Numbered from the stretch's first letter, positions 15,978-28,496 are shown. The stretch is 64,000 nt of DNA from Methylopila sp. Yamaguchi (GCF_002897035.1 NZ_BAUX01000001.1:372001-436000); one strand, 5' to 3'. The notes: a model not told the origin generated them from the letters alone. Numbers and translations are program-made.

Positions 15978-16571
15978 ATGATAGCACGCACGCTGGAGCG
16001 CGGCCTGTTCGCCAGCCGCTGGCTGATGGCGCCGTTCTACGTCGGCCTCGTCGTCGGCCTGGCGGTGCTCCTGGTGAAGTTCCTGCAGGAGCTCGTGCAC
16101 TTCGCCGAAGGGGTTTTTGTCGCGACCGAGAGCCAGGTGATCCTGGGCGCGCTGTCGCTAATCGACCTGTCGCTCACCGCGAACCTGATCCTGCTCGTCA
16201 TCTTCTCGGGCTACGAGAACTTCGTCTCGCGCATGGATCTGCATGACCAGAACGAGCGGCCCGAATGGATGGGCAAGGTCGATTTCTCCGGTCTGAAGAT
16301 GAAGCTGATCGCGTCGATCGTCGCGATCTCCGCCATCCAGCTGCTGAAGTCCTTCATGGATCTCAGCGAGACCAGCGACCGCGACATCTACTGGATGACC
16401 GTCGTCCATGTGGTGTTCGTGCTGTCGGGCGTATTCCTCGCGCTGTCCGACTGGCTGACCGACGACGCCCACGGCAAGGCGGGCGACAGCCATGCGCCCA
16501 ACCCCAAGGGCGAATCCGACAGCGAGGCGGCGGCGCGGCATGTCCGCGAGGACGCGGGCGTCGCCGGCTAA
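15978..16571 (+). CDS. UPF0114/YqhA family membrane protein (TIGR00645)
   Basis: A 197-residue inner-membrane protein of the YqhA family. Diagnostic stretches are the N-terminal ERGLFASRWLMAPFYVGLVV, LIDLSLTANLILLVIFSGYENFVS in the middle, and PEWMGKVDFSGLKMKLIASI. Four hydrophobic helices are visible; function is unknown. The start at 15978 matches the family's N-terminus; in-frame codons upstream add an atypical lead. The C-terminal 30 residues are polar and variable. Confidence 0.9.
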   Translation: MIARTLERGLFASRWLMAPFYVGLVVGLAVLLVKFLQELVHFAEGVFVATESQVILGALSLIDLSLTANLILLVIFSGYENFVSRMDLHDQNERPEWMGKVDFSGLKMKLIASIVAISAIQLLKSFMDLSETSDRDIYWMTVVHVVFVLSGVFLALSDWLTDDAHGKAGDSHAPNPKGESDSEAAARHVREDAGVAG

Positions 16572-16618
16572 TCCGGCCGCAAGGGCGATCGGGCCCAGAG
16601 GCCGCGCCGCCATCGCGG

Positions 16619-18322
16619 TCATCCAGGGGCGAGAGCGCGGTGTTCGGGCGAGGACGCCCCAAGCCGGAAGCGTGGGTCGGCGATCGGTCCTTCCACCCGC
16701 ACCGGGGCGCGCAGAGGGGCGCCGCCGAGCGGCGCGAGTTGCCCCGCCAGAGCGAGCCGGCGCGTCGTGAGGTCCGCCTCGCCGGACAACGCGAGCGAGG
16801 CTAGCGGCCCGGACAGTTTCAGATCGTCGCTGCGGGCGACGCCGCGCCTGATGACGGCGGTTCCCTCGGCCGAGGTAACGTCCAGCCGGCCGGGCAGACC
16901 GAACAGCGCCAGCGCCTTGGCGCGGAATCCGCCGATCGCCCGATCGCTCGCGAGCCGGGCGGAGGCGCGGCCATTGAGACTCGCGACGATCTCCGCGATC
17001 GAGCCGCCGACGCCCTCGAGCGCGAGGTCGCCGTCGACCACGCCCGACAGCCGCGTCCCGCCCGCGGCGGCCTCCAGCGCCCGTTCCGAATCGACCCCGC
17101 TCAGCGTGAGCCCGATCTTGACCGACACCGTTCGACCGTCCGGCCGGATCGTGGCGCCGCCGCGGACGACGCCGCCGTAGGCCGCGGCTTCCCCGACGCC
17201 GACGTCGAGCACGCCGTCGGCCACGCCTACGGTCGCGGCCGTGGCGCCCAGGCGGAAATCGCCGACGGTCACAGCGCCGGCCGAGAGCCTGAGGTCGAGG
17301 TCGACGGCGCGAAACGGCCGGGCGTCCAGCGCCGCGGCGCTCCACACGTCCGCGGAGCCGAACAGCGGCGCGAAACCATCGACGTAGTGCGTCACGTCCA
17401 GCGCGCCGGCGTCGAGCGTCGCTTCGATCAGCGGCCGCCCGTCCCGCGCGCCGAAACGCGCCGCGCCGACCAGCGTGGCGTCGTCCACGACCAGCTCCGC
17501 TCGGGTGACCGCGACGCCGTCGCCGTCGACGGTCGCGCTCCCGGTGAGGCTGACCTCGGCGAGCGGGGCCGCCAAAGCCGGCGCGGCGGAGCCGACCCAG
17601 GCGATCATGTCGCGCAGGGACGCGAGCCGGACGCCGAGCCCGCCTTCGAGCCGCGGGGCGGCGCCGCCCGTCGCGGCCCCCTCGAACGCGAGCCGCGCGC
17701 CCGCAGCGGTGAGCCGCAGTTTTGCGCCCGACCGACCCTCGGAGAGAAGCGCGAGCGGATCGGCGATCGAGGCGAGAGCCTCGACCCGCCGGCCGCGGAA
17801 GACGGCCGCTCCGGTGACCGACAGCGGCCGCCCGGCGCGAGGCCAGACGGCGCCGGCGTCGAGGTCGTCGAGACGCCCGCCCGACCAGGTGACGACCGCA
17901 TCGCGGATCCGGATCCGCGGCGGATGGGCGGCGCCGAGCGGGCGCGCCTTCAGAAGAGCCGCGGCGCGTTTGAGGTCGATCGCTTCGGCGTCGATCGCGG
18001 GCGTCTTCAGTTCGAGCTCGTCCAACTCGACCCGGCCCATCAGCAGGGCTCCGATCCGCGGCGTAGCGACCACGGCCCGGACGACGGCCATCGGCGTTCC
18101 GCGCGCATCGGAAACCCGCACGTCCTCCAGCCGTAGTCTCGGCTTGGGAAACAGGACGAAGGAGCTCTCGCCGCGCGCCTCGACCACGAGATCGCCGCCG
18201 GCCGCGACGCCCGATCGCAGCGCCGCCTCGATTGCTCCGGGCGGCGTCCGCACGGCGGCCGCCCCGAGGCCGGCGCCAAGCGCAAGCGCCACGACGGCGA
18301 GGCCGAGAACGATGCGACGCAT
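16619..18322 (-). CDS. AsmA family protein
   Basis: A 567-residue envelope protein with one N-terminal signal-anchor helix ([20 protein letters not shown]) and a long beta-rich body made of repeated short strands, as in AsmA/bridge-like lipid-transport proteins. Near the N-terminus, [18 protein letters not shown] is the typical AsmA start of the groove, and the C-terminal part [20 protein letters not shown] resembles the AsmA_2 region. The family is thought to move phospholipid toward the outer membrane. ATG 18322 is preferred to 18337 because GGGAGCC lies just upstream. It is divergent from the acetoacetyl-CoA synthetase gene. Confidence 0.85.
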   Translation of the reverse strand: MRRIVLGLAVVALALGAGLGAAAVRTPPGAIEAALRSGVAAGGDLVVEARGESSFVLFPKPRLRLEDVRVSDARGTPMAVVRAVVATPRIGALLMGRVELDELELKTPAIDAEAIDLKRAAALLKARPLGAAHPPRIRIRDAVVTWSGGRLDDLDAGAVWPRAGRPLSVTGAAVFRGRRVEALASIADPLALLSEGRSGAKLRLTAAGARLAFEGAATGGAAPRLEGGLGVRLASLRDMIAWVGSAAPALAAPLAEVSLTGSATVDGDGVAVTRAELVVDDATLVGAARFGARDGRPLIEATLDAGALDVTHYVDGFAPLFGSADVWSAAALDARPFRAVDLDLRLSAGAVTVGDFRLGATAATVGVADGVLDVGVGEAAAYGGVVRGGATIRPDGRTVSVKIGLTLSGVDSERALEAAAGGTRLSGVVDGDLALEGVGGSIAEIVASLNGRASARLASDRAIGGFRAKALALFGLPGRLDVTSAEGTAVIRRGVARSDDLKLSGPLASLALSGEADLTTRRLALAGQLAPLGGAPLRAPVRVEGPIADPRFRLGASSPEHRALAPG

Positions 18323-18497
18323 CGGAACGGCTCCCATGATGCGGAGAAGGACCGGAAGGGCGGGCGCCGCTTATACCGCCGCCGCGCCGAAGGGCCAACT
18401 CGCCCCAGCGCGGCCTCCTCTTCCCCGCGGCGCGGCCGAGCGTGTAGCTTTCGCAGCGATCACGCCCCGCCTACCGCTCACCGGGAGCCGCCCGCCC

Positions 18498-20462
<1,965 letters not shown>

Positions 20463-20669
20463 GAGAGCGAGGCTTCGACCCTGTCGTCCTCCGGGCCAAC
20501 CAGGGGACCTATCTTCGGCGTCGAGCGCCACGACGGACGTGGATGGTCGCATGTGCGGCGCGCTCACCTGGTGGAGGCGCCGTCGAAGCGCGCTCCCCGA
20601 TTGACAGCCCCGGCCGCGCGCCCCAAACGTCCGAACCCGTTTCAGCCCTTCTCCGCGGAGCCCCACCCC

Positions 20670-21512
20670 ATGAGCCATGCCGACATCGCCAACGTGATCG
20701 ACGACGCCTGGGAGCGCCGGGCGGAGATCGGCGCCTCCACCAAGGGTCCGGTCCGTGAGGCGGTCGAACAGGCGTTGGCGGCGATGGACAGGGGCGACCT
20801 TCGCATCGCTGTGCCGGAGAACGGCGCCTGGACCGTGCACCAGTGGGTCAAGAAGGCCGTGCTGCTGTCGTTCCGCCTCAACGACATGGAGCGCATCCCC
20901 GGGGGTCCCGGCGGCGCCGCGTGGTGGGACAAGGTGCCGTCCAAGTTCGACGGCTGGGGCGACGAGCAGTTCAAGGCCGCCGGCTTCCGCGCGGTGCCGG
21001 GTTCGATCGTGCGCCGCTCGGCCTATGTGGCGCCCAACGTCGTGCTGATGCCGTCCTTCGTGAACGTCGGCGCCTATGTCGACAGCGGCACGATGGTCGA
21101 CACCTGGGTGACGGTCGGCTCCTGCGCCCAGATCGGCAAGAACGTGCATCTCTCCGGCGGCGTCGGCATCGGCGGCGTGCTGGAGCCGCTGCAGGCCGGC
21201 CCCGTGATCATCGAGGACGACTGCTTCATCGGCGCGCGCTCCGAGGTCGTCGAGGGCGTCGTCGTCCGCAGGGGCTCGGTGTTGTCCATGGGCGTGTTCA
21301 TCTCGGCGACCACCAAGATCATCGACCGCGCCACCGGCGAGGTCTTCGTCGGCGAGGTCCCGGAATACTCGGTCGTCGTTCCCGGCTCGCTGCCCGGCAA
21401 GCCGCTGCCGAACGGCCAGCCCGGCCCGTCGCTCTATTGCGCGGTGATCGTGAAGCGCGTCGACGCCCAGACGCGCTCCAAGACCGCCATCAACGAGCTG
21501 CTCAGGGACTGA
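20670..21512 (+). CDS. dapD: 2,3,4,5-tetrahydropyridine-2,6-dicarboxylate N-succinyltransferase
   Basis: A 280-residue trimeric enzyme that succinylates tetrahydrodipicolinate in the succinylase branch of lysine/diaminopimelate synthesis. It has the N-terminal helical domain ([20 protein letters not shown]) and a left-handed beta-helix of hexapeptide repeats ([20 protein letters not shown] to [20 protein letters not shown]), with the C-terminal [12 protein letters not shown] 20670 matches the family start. dapE, the desuccinylase two steps later, follows 64 bp downstream in the same direction, so they form an operon. Confidence 0.97.
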   Translation: MSHADIANVIDDAWERRAEIGASTKGPVREAVEQALAAMDRGDLRIAVPENGAWTVHQWVKKAVLLSFRLNDMERIPGGPGGAAWWDKVPSKFDGWGDEQFKAAGFRAVPGSIVRRSAYVAPNVVLMPSFVNVGAYVDSGTMVDTWVTVGSCAQIGKNVHLSGGVGIGGVLEPLQAGPVIIEDDCFIGARSEVVEGVVVRRGSVLSMGVFISATTKIIDRATGEVFVGEVPEYSVVVPGSLPGKPLPNGQPGPSLYCAVIVKRVDAQTRSKTAINELLRD

Positions 21513-21576
21513 GGGCCGTTAAACCCGCGATCGTCATGTCCACCTTGCGGGCATGACGGCGCGCAGGACGACGTCA

Positions 21577-22746
21577 ATGACCACTGATCTCGCCGCACTC
21601 GACCCCAAAGACCCCGTCGCGGTGGCGCAGGCGCTGATCCGCTGCGAAAGCGTGACGCCGGCGGAGGGCGGCGCTCAGGCGCTGCTCGAGAGCCTGCTTT
21701 CGCCGCTTGGCTTCGAGGTCTGGCGGCCGACCTTCTCGGACGAGGGCACGCCGGACGTCGCGAACCTCTACGCACGCCGCGGCGAGGGCGAGGCCTTCGT
21801 GCTCGCCGGCCACACCGACGTGGTGCCGACCGGCGACGAGGCGCGCTGGACTGAAGGGCCGTTTTCCGGTGCGATCGCAGGCGGCGAGCTCTACGGCCGC
21901 GGCGCGGTCGACATGAAGGGCGCGATCGCCTGCATGGTCGCCGCCGTCGCCCGAGCGCTCGACGGCGGCGCGCTCTCCGGCCCCGTCGCCTTCCTCATCA
22001 CTGGCGACGAGGAAGGCCCCGCGATCAACGGCACGGCGAAGCTGCTGGAATGGGCGCACGCCCGCGGGGAGCGCTTCTCCGGCTGCCTGCTGGGCGAGCC
22101 CACGAACCCGCAAGCGCTGGGCGACGTCGCCAAGATCGGCCGCCGCGGCAGCCTATCCGGCACGGTGACGCTCCCCGGCCTGCAGGGCCACGTCGCCTAT
22201 CCTCATCTCGCCCGCAACCCCGTGCGCGAGCTCGCGCCAGCGCTCACGGCGCTGATTGGCGAGCCGCTGGACCAGGGCACGGAGCATTTCGAGCCGTCGA
22301 ACCTCGAAGTGGTCGGCGTCCGCAGCGGGACCGGGGCGTTCAACGTCATCCCCGGCGACGCCGCGTTGCAGTTCAACGTCCGCTACAACGATCTCCACAC
22401 CGCGGACAGCCTGATGGCGCTGATCCGCGACCGGCTGGACGACACCCTCGGCGCCGGGGCCTACGTCCTCGCGTTCGAGCCCGCGAACGCCGACGCCTTC
22501 CTCACCGCGCCGGGACCGCTGGTCGACGCCGTGTCCGGCGCGATCGAGGCCGAAACCGGCCGCCGGCCGGCGCTCACCACCGGCGGCGGCACCTCCGACG
22601 CGCGCTTCATCAAGAGCTACTGCCCGGTGATCGAATTCGGCCTCGTCGGCCAGACCATGCACCAGATCGACGAGCGCGTGGCGGTGGCCGACCTCGAGAC
22701 GCTGACGCGAATTTACGAGCGCGCGCTCGCGGCCGCCTTCGGCTGA
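21577..22746 (+). CDS. dapE: Succinyl-diaminopimelate desuccinylase
   Basis: A 389-residue di-zinc amidohydrolase of the M20 family that removes succinate from N-succinyl-LL-diaminopimelate. Visible are the zinc-site motif [10 protein letters not shown], the bridging aspartate in GRGAVDMKG, the catalytic glutamates in TGDEEGPA, and the C-terminal histidine in GQTMHQIDE. The [17 protein letters not shown] segment belongs to the dimerisation domain. ATG 21577 has AGGA about 8 bases upstream; ATG 21553 is an alternative start. It is the operon partner of dapD. The gene converges on the GST gene with only 10 bp between stops. Confidence 0.96.
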   Translation: MTTDLAALDPKDPVAVAQALIRCESVTPAEGGAQALLESLLSPLGFEVWRPTFSDEGTPDVANLYARRGEGEAFVLAGHTDVVPTGDEARWTEGPFSGAIAGGELYGRGAVDMKGAIACMVAAVARALDGGALSGPVAFLITGDEEGPAINGTAKLLEWAHARGERFSGCLLGEPTNPQALGDVAKIGRRGSLSGTVTLPGLQGHVAYPHLARNPVRELAPALTALIGEPLDQGTEHFEPSNLEVVGVRSGTGAFNVIPGDAALQFNVRYNDLHTADSLMALIRDRLDDTLGAGAYVLAFEPANADAFLTAPGPLVDAVSGAIEAETGRRPALTTGGGTSDARFIKSYCPVIEFGLVGQTMHQIDERVAVADLETLTRIYERALAAAFG

Positions 22747-22756
22747 GCGCCTGCTG

Positions 22757-23371
22757 TCAGCCGAACACCTTCTGGTTCGCCGGCCGGGCGGCGATCCGCG
22801 CGAGGTAATCGTCGAAACGCTTCGGTTCGGGAAGCCGCCCCCAAGACCGCGTCCATCCAAGCATCGATCCCACCATCACGTCGGCCGCGGTGAAACGAGC
22901 GCCCACGATGTAGGGCGTCCGGGCGAGCTGGGCCGCGATCCGCGCCACCGTCGCCTCGAAAGGCGGCCACCCGATCGCGCTTGCGGGCGGCGCAGACGCG
23001 CGTGGATAGGCGGCGTCGGCGAGCGCTGGCTCCACCGCCGCCGCCATATAGACGATCCAGTTCAGATAGGCGCCGCGGGCCGGGTCGCTCGGCGGCGGCG
23101 CGAGGCCGTCCACCGCCGCGGCGTCTGCCACATGGATCACGATCGCCGCGCTTTCGGTCACCACGGTCGACCAGGTCCCATTGGGGCCGCGGTCGACGAG
23201 AGTGGGGAGCTTGCCGTCCGGGTTGAGCGCCAGGAACTCCGGCGCCTTGTGGGTGCGCGCCTCGAAGTCGTGGGGGACGAGTTCGTAAGCCTCGCCGCTT
23301 TCCTCAAGCAGCCACCGCACGCGCTGGGCGCGCGACCGCGGATGGTGATGCAGGACGAAGCGCGGAGCCAC
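22757..23371 (-). CDS. Glutathione S-transferase family protein
   Basis: A 204-residue protein with an N-terminal thioredoxin-fold domain (HHHPRSRAQRVRWLLEE, then PDGKLPTLVD and the glutathione-binding TESAAIVIHVAD) and a C-terminal helical domain containing FTAADVMVGSML, the conserved N-capping box region. The natural substrate is unknown. It starts 6 bp after the mscL stop and is probably co-transcribed with it. Length and motif order are normal. Confidence 0.9.
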   Translation of the reverse strand: MAPRFVLHHHPRSRAQRVRWLLEESGEAYELVPHDFEARTHKAPEFLALNPDGKLPTLVDRGPNGTWSTVVTESAAIVIHVADAAAVDGLAPPPSDPARGAYLNWIVYMAAAVEPALADAAYPRASAPPASAIGWPPFEATVARIAAQLARTPYIVGARFTAADVMVGSMLGWTRSWGRLPEPKRFDDYLARIAARPANQKVFG

Positions 23372-23377
23372 CGCCCG

Positions 23378-23812
23378 TCAGACCCGCGCCTGGCGGCCGG
23401 CGAGCAGGTCGCGGATTTCCCCGAGCAGCTTCACGTCCGGGGGCGTCTCGGCGGCCGCGGCAGGCTTGGCCTCTTCCTTCTTCTTCAGACGGTTCACCGC
23501 CTTGATGATCAGGAACAGGATGAAGGCGATGATCGCGAAGTTGATGGCGATCGTCAGGAAGTTGCCATAGGCGAGCACGGCGCCCTGCTTCTTGGCCTCG
23601 GCCAGCGAGGGGGCGGTCACGGCCGATGACAGACCGATGAAGTAGTTCGAGAAATCCAGCCCGCCGACGATCGAGCCAATGATCGGCATGAAGATGTCGC
23701 CGACGAGGCTCTCGACGATCTTGCCAAACGCCGCGCCGATGATGACGCCGACCGCGAGATCGACGACATTGCCCTTCATGGCGAATTCTTTGAATTCCTG
23801 AAGCACCGACAT
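23378..23812 (-). CDS. mscL: Large-conductance mechanosensitive channel
   Basis: A 144-residue homopentameric inner-membrane channel that opens under turgor stress. The N-terminal helix and TM1 are clear ([20 protein letters not shown], then [17 protein letters not shown]), with TM2 at [20 protein letters not shown] and the cytoplasmic KKKEE bundle. The tail carries a Pro/Ala linker and the helix [12 protein letters not shown]. Family membership and start are secure. Confidence 0.97.
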   Translation of the reverse strand: MSVLQEFKEFAMKGNVVDLAVGVIIGAAFGKIVESLVGDIFMPIIGSIVGGLDFSNYFIGLSSAVTAPSLAEAKKQGAVLAYGNFLTIAINFAIIAFILFLIIKAVNRLKKKEEAKPAAAAETPPDVKLLGEIRDLLAGRQARV

Positions 23813-24010
23813 GTCTGACCCTCAACGCTGCGCCGGCATTGGCCGAATGATCGCTGGACGTTAACGGAGCTTTGACGGAAGGCAAGGCGACGGAGTTCTG
23901 GGGGCGCGAAGGTCTCGCGGCTTGCCCGACCCGGACGTGCGAGGGAGGCCGGCGACGGTCGGAAGCAGAAGCGGCCCGTCTGGAATTTCGGTCGCGCTTC
24001 GGACGAAGGT

Positions 24011-24104
24011 CGTCATTCCCCGGTTCATTCGGGGAATCCAGGCTGGTTATCGAGCGTCACGTCGACGGAAGGCTGGATGCCCCGGACAAACCGGGGCATG
24101 ACGA
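24011..24104. repeat. REP/BIME-like palindromic element, copy 1
   Basis: Two hairpins sit in tandem: ATTCCCCG-GTTCATT-CGGGGAAT (24015-24037) and TGCCCCGG-ACAAA-CCGGGGCA (24078-24098). The outer ends CGTCAT and ATGACG are also complementary, so the whole unit can fold as one large cruciform. It resembles the RIME-type repeats of Hyphomicrobiales and lies in the 368-bp leader of the sensor kinase gene. Confidence 0.7.
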
Positions 24105-24180
24105 CTTTGAATTTGCGAGCACTCTGAGCTTCCTGGCGGACGTCTGGGTCGGGCGCGTGCTTTTTGGGCTGGAGGCGAAC

Positions 24181-27100
24181 GTGCAGGGCTGGATCATCGT
24201 CGCGGTCGCCGCCGCCTATCTCGCCCTTCTGCTCGGCGTCGCGGCCTACGGCGAAGCGCGCCGGCCCGCCTGGCTCGCCGGCCGCATACGTCCGCATCTC
24301 TATGCGCTCGGCCTCGGCGTCTACTGCACCGCCTGGGCCTTCGCCGGCGCGATCGGTCTGGCGGCGAGCTCGGGCTGGACCTTCTTCGCGCTGACGCTCG
24401 GCGCAGTGGTCGCGATCGGCGCGTTCCGACCGCTCGTCGCGCGCGTGGTTCGGCTCGCCAAGGCCAACAACATCACCTCGATCGCCGACCTGATCGGGGC
24501 CCGCTACGGCAAGAGCCAGCGCGTCGCGGGCCTCGTTGCGATCGCCGCCGTGATCGGCGCGACGCCCTATCTCGCGCTGCAGCTCAAGGCGATCACCCTC
24601 GCGCTGGGGACGGCGCTGGGGCGCGATCTGCCGGTCGACCCCGCGCTCGCCGCCGCGCTCGCTCTCGCGGTCTTCGCCTGCCTGTTCGGGACCCGCCAAG
24701 TGGAGGCGACCGAGCGCCACGAAGGGCTGATGCTGGCGATCGCGACCGAATCGGTGGTCAAGCTCGGGGCGTTCCTCGCCGTCGGCGCGTTTGTGGTCTG
24801 GAGCCTATTCGACGGCCCAAAGGACCTCTACGCCCGGGCGTCCGCGGCCGGCGTGCTGGCGCCCTTCGAACACGCGCCCTCGGCCGCCTCCTTCGCCGCG
24901 CTCGCGCTGCTCTCGTTCCTCGGCGCTTTCCTGCTGCCGCGCCAGTTCCACGTCACGGTGGTCGAGGCCCGCGACGCCGACGAGACCGCCACCGCGGCCT
25001 GGCTGTTTCCACTCTACGCCCTGGCCATGAGCCTGTTCGTCGCGCCGATCGCGGCGGCAGGACTGACAATGTTCGGAGCCGGGCGCGGGGTCGATCCGGA
25101 CGTCTACGTCCTCGCCCTGCCGCTCGCCGGCGAGGCGCCCTGGGTCGCGGTGATCGCGCTCACCGGCGTGCTGTCGGCCGCGACAGCGATGGTGCTGGTG
25201 GAGAGCGTCGCTCTCTCCATCATGGTGTCGAACGACCTCGTCATTCCCGCCCTGCTTAAAGGCCCCGAGACCTCCCGCCCGGACATGAGTCGCCGCCTGC
25301 TGGGCTTCCGGCGGCTCGCGATCCTGGTGATCCTCTTGGGCGCCTACGCCGCCCACCGGCTCGCGGGCGCGGCGCAGCTGGCGAGCCTCGGCCTCTTGTC
25401 GCTGGCGGCGATCGCCCAGCTTGCGCCGGCCTTCTTCGGCGGCCTCGCCTGGCGGCGCGCGACCGCGCGCGGCGCGATCGCCGGTCTCTCCGTCGGGCTT
25501 GCGACCTGGGCTTGGACGCTCGCCGTGCCGGCTCTGGCCAGCCACTGGCCGGGTTCGGTCGCGTTCCTGGACGATGGCCCCTACGGCCTCAGCTGGCTCG
25601 CGCCGCGCAGTCTGTTCGGCGCCGGCATGGCCGATCCGCTGGCGCACGGCGTGTTCTGGAGCCTGCTGCTCAACACGCTCGCCTTCGTGCTCGTCTCCCT
25701 GCTCCGCGCTCCGTCCCAGATCGAGAGCCAGCAGGCGGAAGCCTTCGCGGACGGGGGCGCGCCGCCTGCGCCGGCGCAGGCTGGCGGCAGCTTGCGCCCC
25801 TGGCGCTCGCGCGTGACGACGAGCGACCTCGTCCAGACCGTCGGGCGCTACCTCGGCGCCGAACGGGCCGACCGGGCCTTCGCGGGCTTCGCCCGCGGTC
25901 GCGGCGTGCCGTTGGAGTCGAAAGCGGAGGCCGACGTGCAGACGCTGCGCTTCGCCGAGCACCTGCTCGCCTCCGCCATCGGCGCGGCGTCGTCCCGTCT
26001 CGTGCTGTCGCTGCTGCTCAGCCGCCGCAACGTGACGACCCAGGACGCGCTGCGCCTGCTCGACGACGCCTCCGCCGCCATGCAGTCGAACCGCGACGTG
26101 CTGCAGACCGCGCTCGACAACGCCCGCCAGGGCATCACCGCGATCGACCGGGACATGAAGCTGGTCGCCTGGAACCGCGAGTTCCGGGAGCTGTTCGACC
26201 TGCCGGAGCAGATGATCCACGCTGGCGTGGGGCTGGACGACATCTTCCGCTTCAACGCCGCCCGCGGACTCTACGGCCCGGTCCACGAGGAGGAGTTCGT
26301 CGCCGACCGCATCCAGCGCTTCGTGGTGCGGCTGGAGACTTTGCGCACCCGCCTGCAGCCCTCGGGCCGCGTGATCGAGATCCGCTCCGCCCGCATGCCG
26401 GACGGCGGCGTTGTGACCACCTACACCGACATCACCGAGACGGTGAACGCCCAGCAGGCGCTGGAGCTCGCGAACGAAAACCTCGAGCGCCGAGTGCGCG
26501 AGCGCACCCGGGAGCTGACGCGCCTCAACCAAGAGCTCGCCCGCGCCAAGACGGTCGCCGACGAGGCCAACATCTCGAAGACGCGCTTCCTCGCCGCCGC
26601 CAGCCACGACATCCTGCAGCCGCTGAACGCCGCGCGCCTGTTCGCGACCAGCCTGGTGGAGCGCACGACCCCTGAGGAGGACTTCGGCCGGCTCTCGCGC
26701 AACGTCGACGCCTCGCTGGACGCGGTTGAGGAGATTCTCTCAGCCCTCCTCGACATCTCTCGGCTCGACACCGGCGCGATGAAGCCAGAGCTCTCGGTGT
26801 TCCGCCTCGACGAGATCACCGGCCAGCTCGGCCGGGAGTTCGCGCCGGTCGCGGCCGAGAAGGGGCTGAAGCTCGCCGTGGTGCCCACAAGCCTCGCCGT
26901 GCGCTCGGATCGTCGGCTCCTCCGCCGCCTGCTTCAGAACCTCGTCTCCAACGCCATCAAGTACACGCCCGCAGGACGCGTCATCGTCGGCGTGCGCCGG
27001 CTGCCGGACAGCCGCATCCGCGTGGAGGTCTGGGACACCGGCCTCGGCATCGCCTCAGGCCAGCAACAACTGGTGTTCCGCGAGTTCAAGCGTCTCGAGC

Positions 27101-27681
27101 AGGGCGCGAAGGTCGCGCCGGGCCTCGGCCTTGGCCTGTCGATCGTGGAGCGCATCGCCCGCGTGCTCGACCACCCCCTGACGCTGCGCTCCAAGCCGGG
27201 AATGGGCTCGGTGTTCTCCATCGAGCTGCCGACCGCGGTGGCGCTTCCTGCGCCGAAGCCCGTCGAGGGCCTCGTCGGCTCGCGTGGCGCCGCGCTCGTG
27301 GGGCTCGTGGTGCTCGCGATCGACAACGAGCCGGCGATCCTCGACGGCATGGCGACGCTGTTGAGCGGCTGGGGCTGCACCGCGCTCACCGCCGCCAACC
27401 AGCGCGAGGCCGAAGCGCTGATGCGCGCGCGCAAGCTAACGCCGGACGCGCTGCTCGCCGACTACCATCTTGACGAGGCGGACGGGCTTGAGGCGATCGT
27501 CAATCTCCGTTGGAAGCTCGGGCAGCCCATCCCCGCGATCCTGATCACCGCCGATCGATCGCCGGGCCTGCGGGAGCAAGCCGCGGAAAAGGACATCCAG
27601 GTGCTTCCGAAGCCGATCCGCCCCGCCGCGCTCCGCGCGTTGCTCGCCCAGCTCCTCGCCCAGCGCGCCGCGGCGGAGTGA
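24181..27681 (+). CDS. SLC5/PAS hybrid histidine kinase (CrbS/MxtR type)
   Basis: A 1166-residue hybrid sensor. Residues 1 to about 510 form an SLC5 sodium/solute symporter-like membrane domain (TSIADLIGARYGKSQRVAGL is the SLC5 signature). A linker (STAC-like), a PAS domain (DNARQGITAIDRDMKLVAWN), a coiled coil, a HisKA domain with His809 (AAASHDILQPLNAARLF), an HATPase domain (NLVSNAIKYTP, GLGLGLSIV) and a C-terminal receiver with Asp1094 (LLADYHLDEADG) follow. CrbS-type kinases control acetate/acetyl-CoA metabolism through a LuxR-type partner, and such a regulator lies convergently at 27822. GTG 24181 is chosen because GGAGG lies 5 bases upstream; the frame is open further up but crosses the palindromic element. 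Confidence 0.93.
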   Translation: MQGWIIVAVAAAYLALLLGVAAYGEARRPAWLAGRIRPHLYALGLGVYCTAWAFAGAIGLAASSGWTFFALTLGAVVAIGAFRPLVARVVRLAKANNITSIADLIGARYGKSQRVAGLVAIAAVIGATPYLALQLKAITLALGTALGRDLPVDPALAAALALAVFACLFGTRQVEATERHEGLMLAIATESVVKLGAFLAVGAFVVWSLFDGPKDLYARASAAGVLAPFEHAPSAASFAALALLSFLGAFLLPRQFHVTVVEARDADETATAAWLFPLYALAMSLFVAPIAAAGLTMFGAGRGVDPDVYVLALPLAGEAPWVAVIALTGVLSAATAMVLVESVALSIMVSNDLVIPALLKGPETSRPDMSRRLLGFRRLAILVILLGAYAAHRLAGAAQLASLGLLSLAAIAQLAPAFFGGLAWRRATARGAIAGLSVGLATWAWTLAVPALASHWPGSVAFLDDGPYGLSWLAPRSLFGAGMADPLAHGVFWSLLLNTLAFVLVSLLRAPSQIESQQAEAFADGGAPPAPAQAGGSLRPWRSRVTTSDLVQTVGRYLGAERADRAFAGFARGRGVPLESKAEADVQTLRFAEHLLASAIGAASSRLVLSLLLSRRNVTTQDALRLLDDASAAMQSNRDVLQTALDNARQGITAIDRDMKLVAWNREFRELFDLPEQMIHAGVGLDDIFRFNAARGLYGPVHEEEFVADRIQRFVVRLETLRTRLQPSGRVIEIRSARMPDGGVVTTYTDITETVNAQQALELANENLERRVRERTRELTRLNQELARAKTVADEANISKTRFLAAASHDILQPLNAARLFATSLVERTTPEEDFGRLSRNVDASLDAVEEILSALLDISRLDTGAMKPELSVFRLDEITGQLGREFAPVAAEKGLKLAVVPTSLAVRSDRRLLRRLLQNLVSNAIKYTPAGRVIVGVRRLPDSRIRVEVWDTGLGIASGQQQLVFREFKRLEQGAKVAPGLGLGLSIVERIARVLDHPLTLRSKPGMGSVFSIELPTAVALPAPKPVEGLVGSRGAALVGLVVLAIDNEPAILDGMATLLSGWGCTALTAANQREAEALMRARKLTPDALLADYHLDEADGLEAIVNLRWKLGQPIPAILITADRSPGLREQAAEKDIQVLPKPIRPAALRALLAQLLAQRAAAE

Positions 27682-27750
27682 GCGATCGACCCTGACGGGG
27701 GCGTCGAGGCTGAGCCCCTCGCTCCGCTCTCCGTGGTCCGGACATGCGAA

Positions 27751-27775
27751 CGGCGCCGAATCCGATTCGGCGCCG
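27751..27775. terminator. Bidirectional terminator-like hairpin
   Basis: CGGCGCCGAAT-CCG-ATTCGGCGCCG forms an 11-bp perfect stem with a 3-base loop in the gap between the convergent sensor kinase and response regulator genes. There is no long U-run on either side, but position and stability suit a shared terminator. Confidence 0.6.
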
Positions 27776-27821
27776 TCGCTTCGTCAATCGTGCTCTGGAC
27801 GGCTGCGCCGGAGCCGGGCTG

Positions 27822-28496
27822 TCAGCTCGCCGCGCGCTCCGGCCACTGGCCGGCTTCGATCTTGGAGGCGGCGATGACCGCCTGAGTGCGGCTCTCGACG
27901 CCGAGCTTGGCGAGGATCGCGGACACGTGGGCCTTCACAGTCGCTTCGGAGACGCTGAGCTCATAGGCGATCTGCTTGTTGAGCAGGCCCTGGCTCAGCA
28001 TCATCAGCACGCGCACCTGCTGCGGCGTCAGCGTGCCGAGGCGGGAGACGAGCTTCGCGGTCTGGTCGTCGGTCGCCAGCGAAAGGTCGAGGTCCGGCGG
28101 CGTCCAGTTGTCTCCCGCCAGCACGGCGCGCACGGCGACTCGCATCTGGGACACGTCGAGGGTCTTGGGGATAAAGCCCGAGGCGCCGAAGTCCATGCAG
28201 CGACGAATGGTCGCCGGATCCTCGTTGGCCGACACGACCACGACCGGGATCGCGGGGTATTGCGCGCGGAGGTACATCAGGCCGGAGAAGCCGCTCACGC
28301 CGGGCATCGTGAGATCCAGCAGCACCAGATCGAAGGAGGAATCCTCCTCGAGAGCTTTGGTGGCGGCGTCGAAGGATCCAGCTTCGACAATCTCGGCCGC
28401 CTCTTCCTTCACCGCTTCTTTAAGTGCGGTGCGGAACAGCGGGTGATCGTCGGCGATGAGCAGGCGGTACGCGGAGGAGTCGGCGATCGTCATCAT
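27822..28496 (-). CDS. LuxR-type response regulator (CrbR-like)
   Basis: A 224-residue response regulator with a receiver domain (acidic pocket Asp16/Asp17, phospho-acceptor Asp61 in LVLLDLTMPG, switch Ser in VVSANED, Lys in FIPKT) and a C-terminal LuxR helix-turn-helix (LTPQQVRVLMMLSQGLLNKQ, then ELSVSEATVKAHVSAIL). It is convergent with the SLC5 hybrid kinase, whose CrbS-like architecture usually pairs with this type of regulator. The likely targets are acetate-activation genes, which are not adjacent here. Two ATG codons (28496, 28493) are possible starts. Confidence 0.92.
   Translation of the reverse strand: MMTIADSSAYRLLIADDHPLFRTALKEAVKEEAAEIVEAGSFDAATKALEEDSSFDLVLLDLTMPGVSGFSGLMYLRAQYPAIPVVVVSANEDPATIRRCMDFGASGFIPKTLDVSQMRVAVRAVLAGDNWTPPDLDLSLATDDQTAKLVSRLGTLTPQQVRVLMMLSQGLLNKQIAYELSVSEATVKAHVSAILAKLGVESRTQAVIAASKIEAGQWPERAAS

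Noticed and set aside
16158-18398. Long minus-strand frame of 746 codons over the AsmA gene
   Set aside because: Extremely Arg/Gly/Pro-rich translation, no family match; it is a shadow frame of the AsmA gene in GC-rich DNA.
17475-18497. Upstream extension of the acetoacetyl-CoA synthetase frame
   Set aside because: Ser/Arg/Pro-rich and antisense to AsmA; the family start is at 18498.
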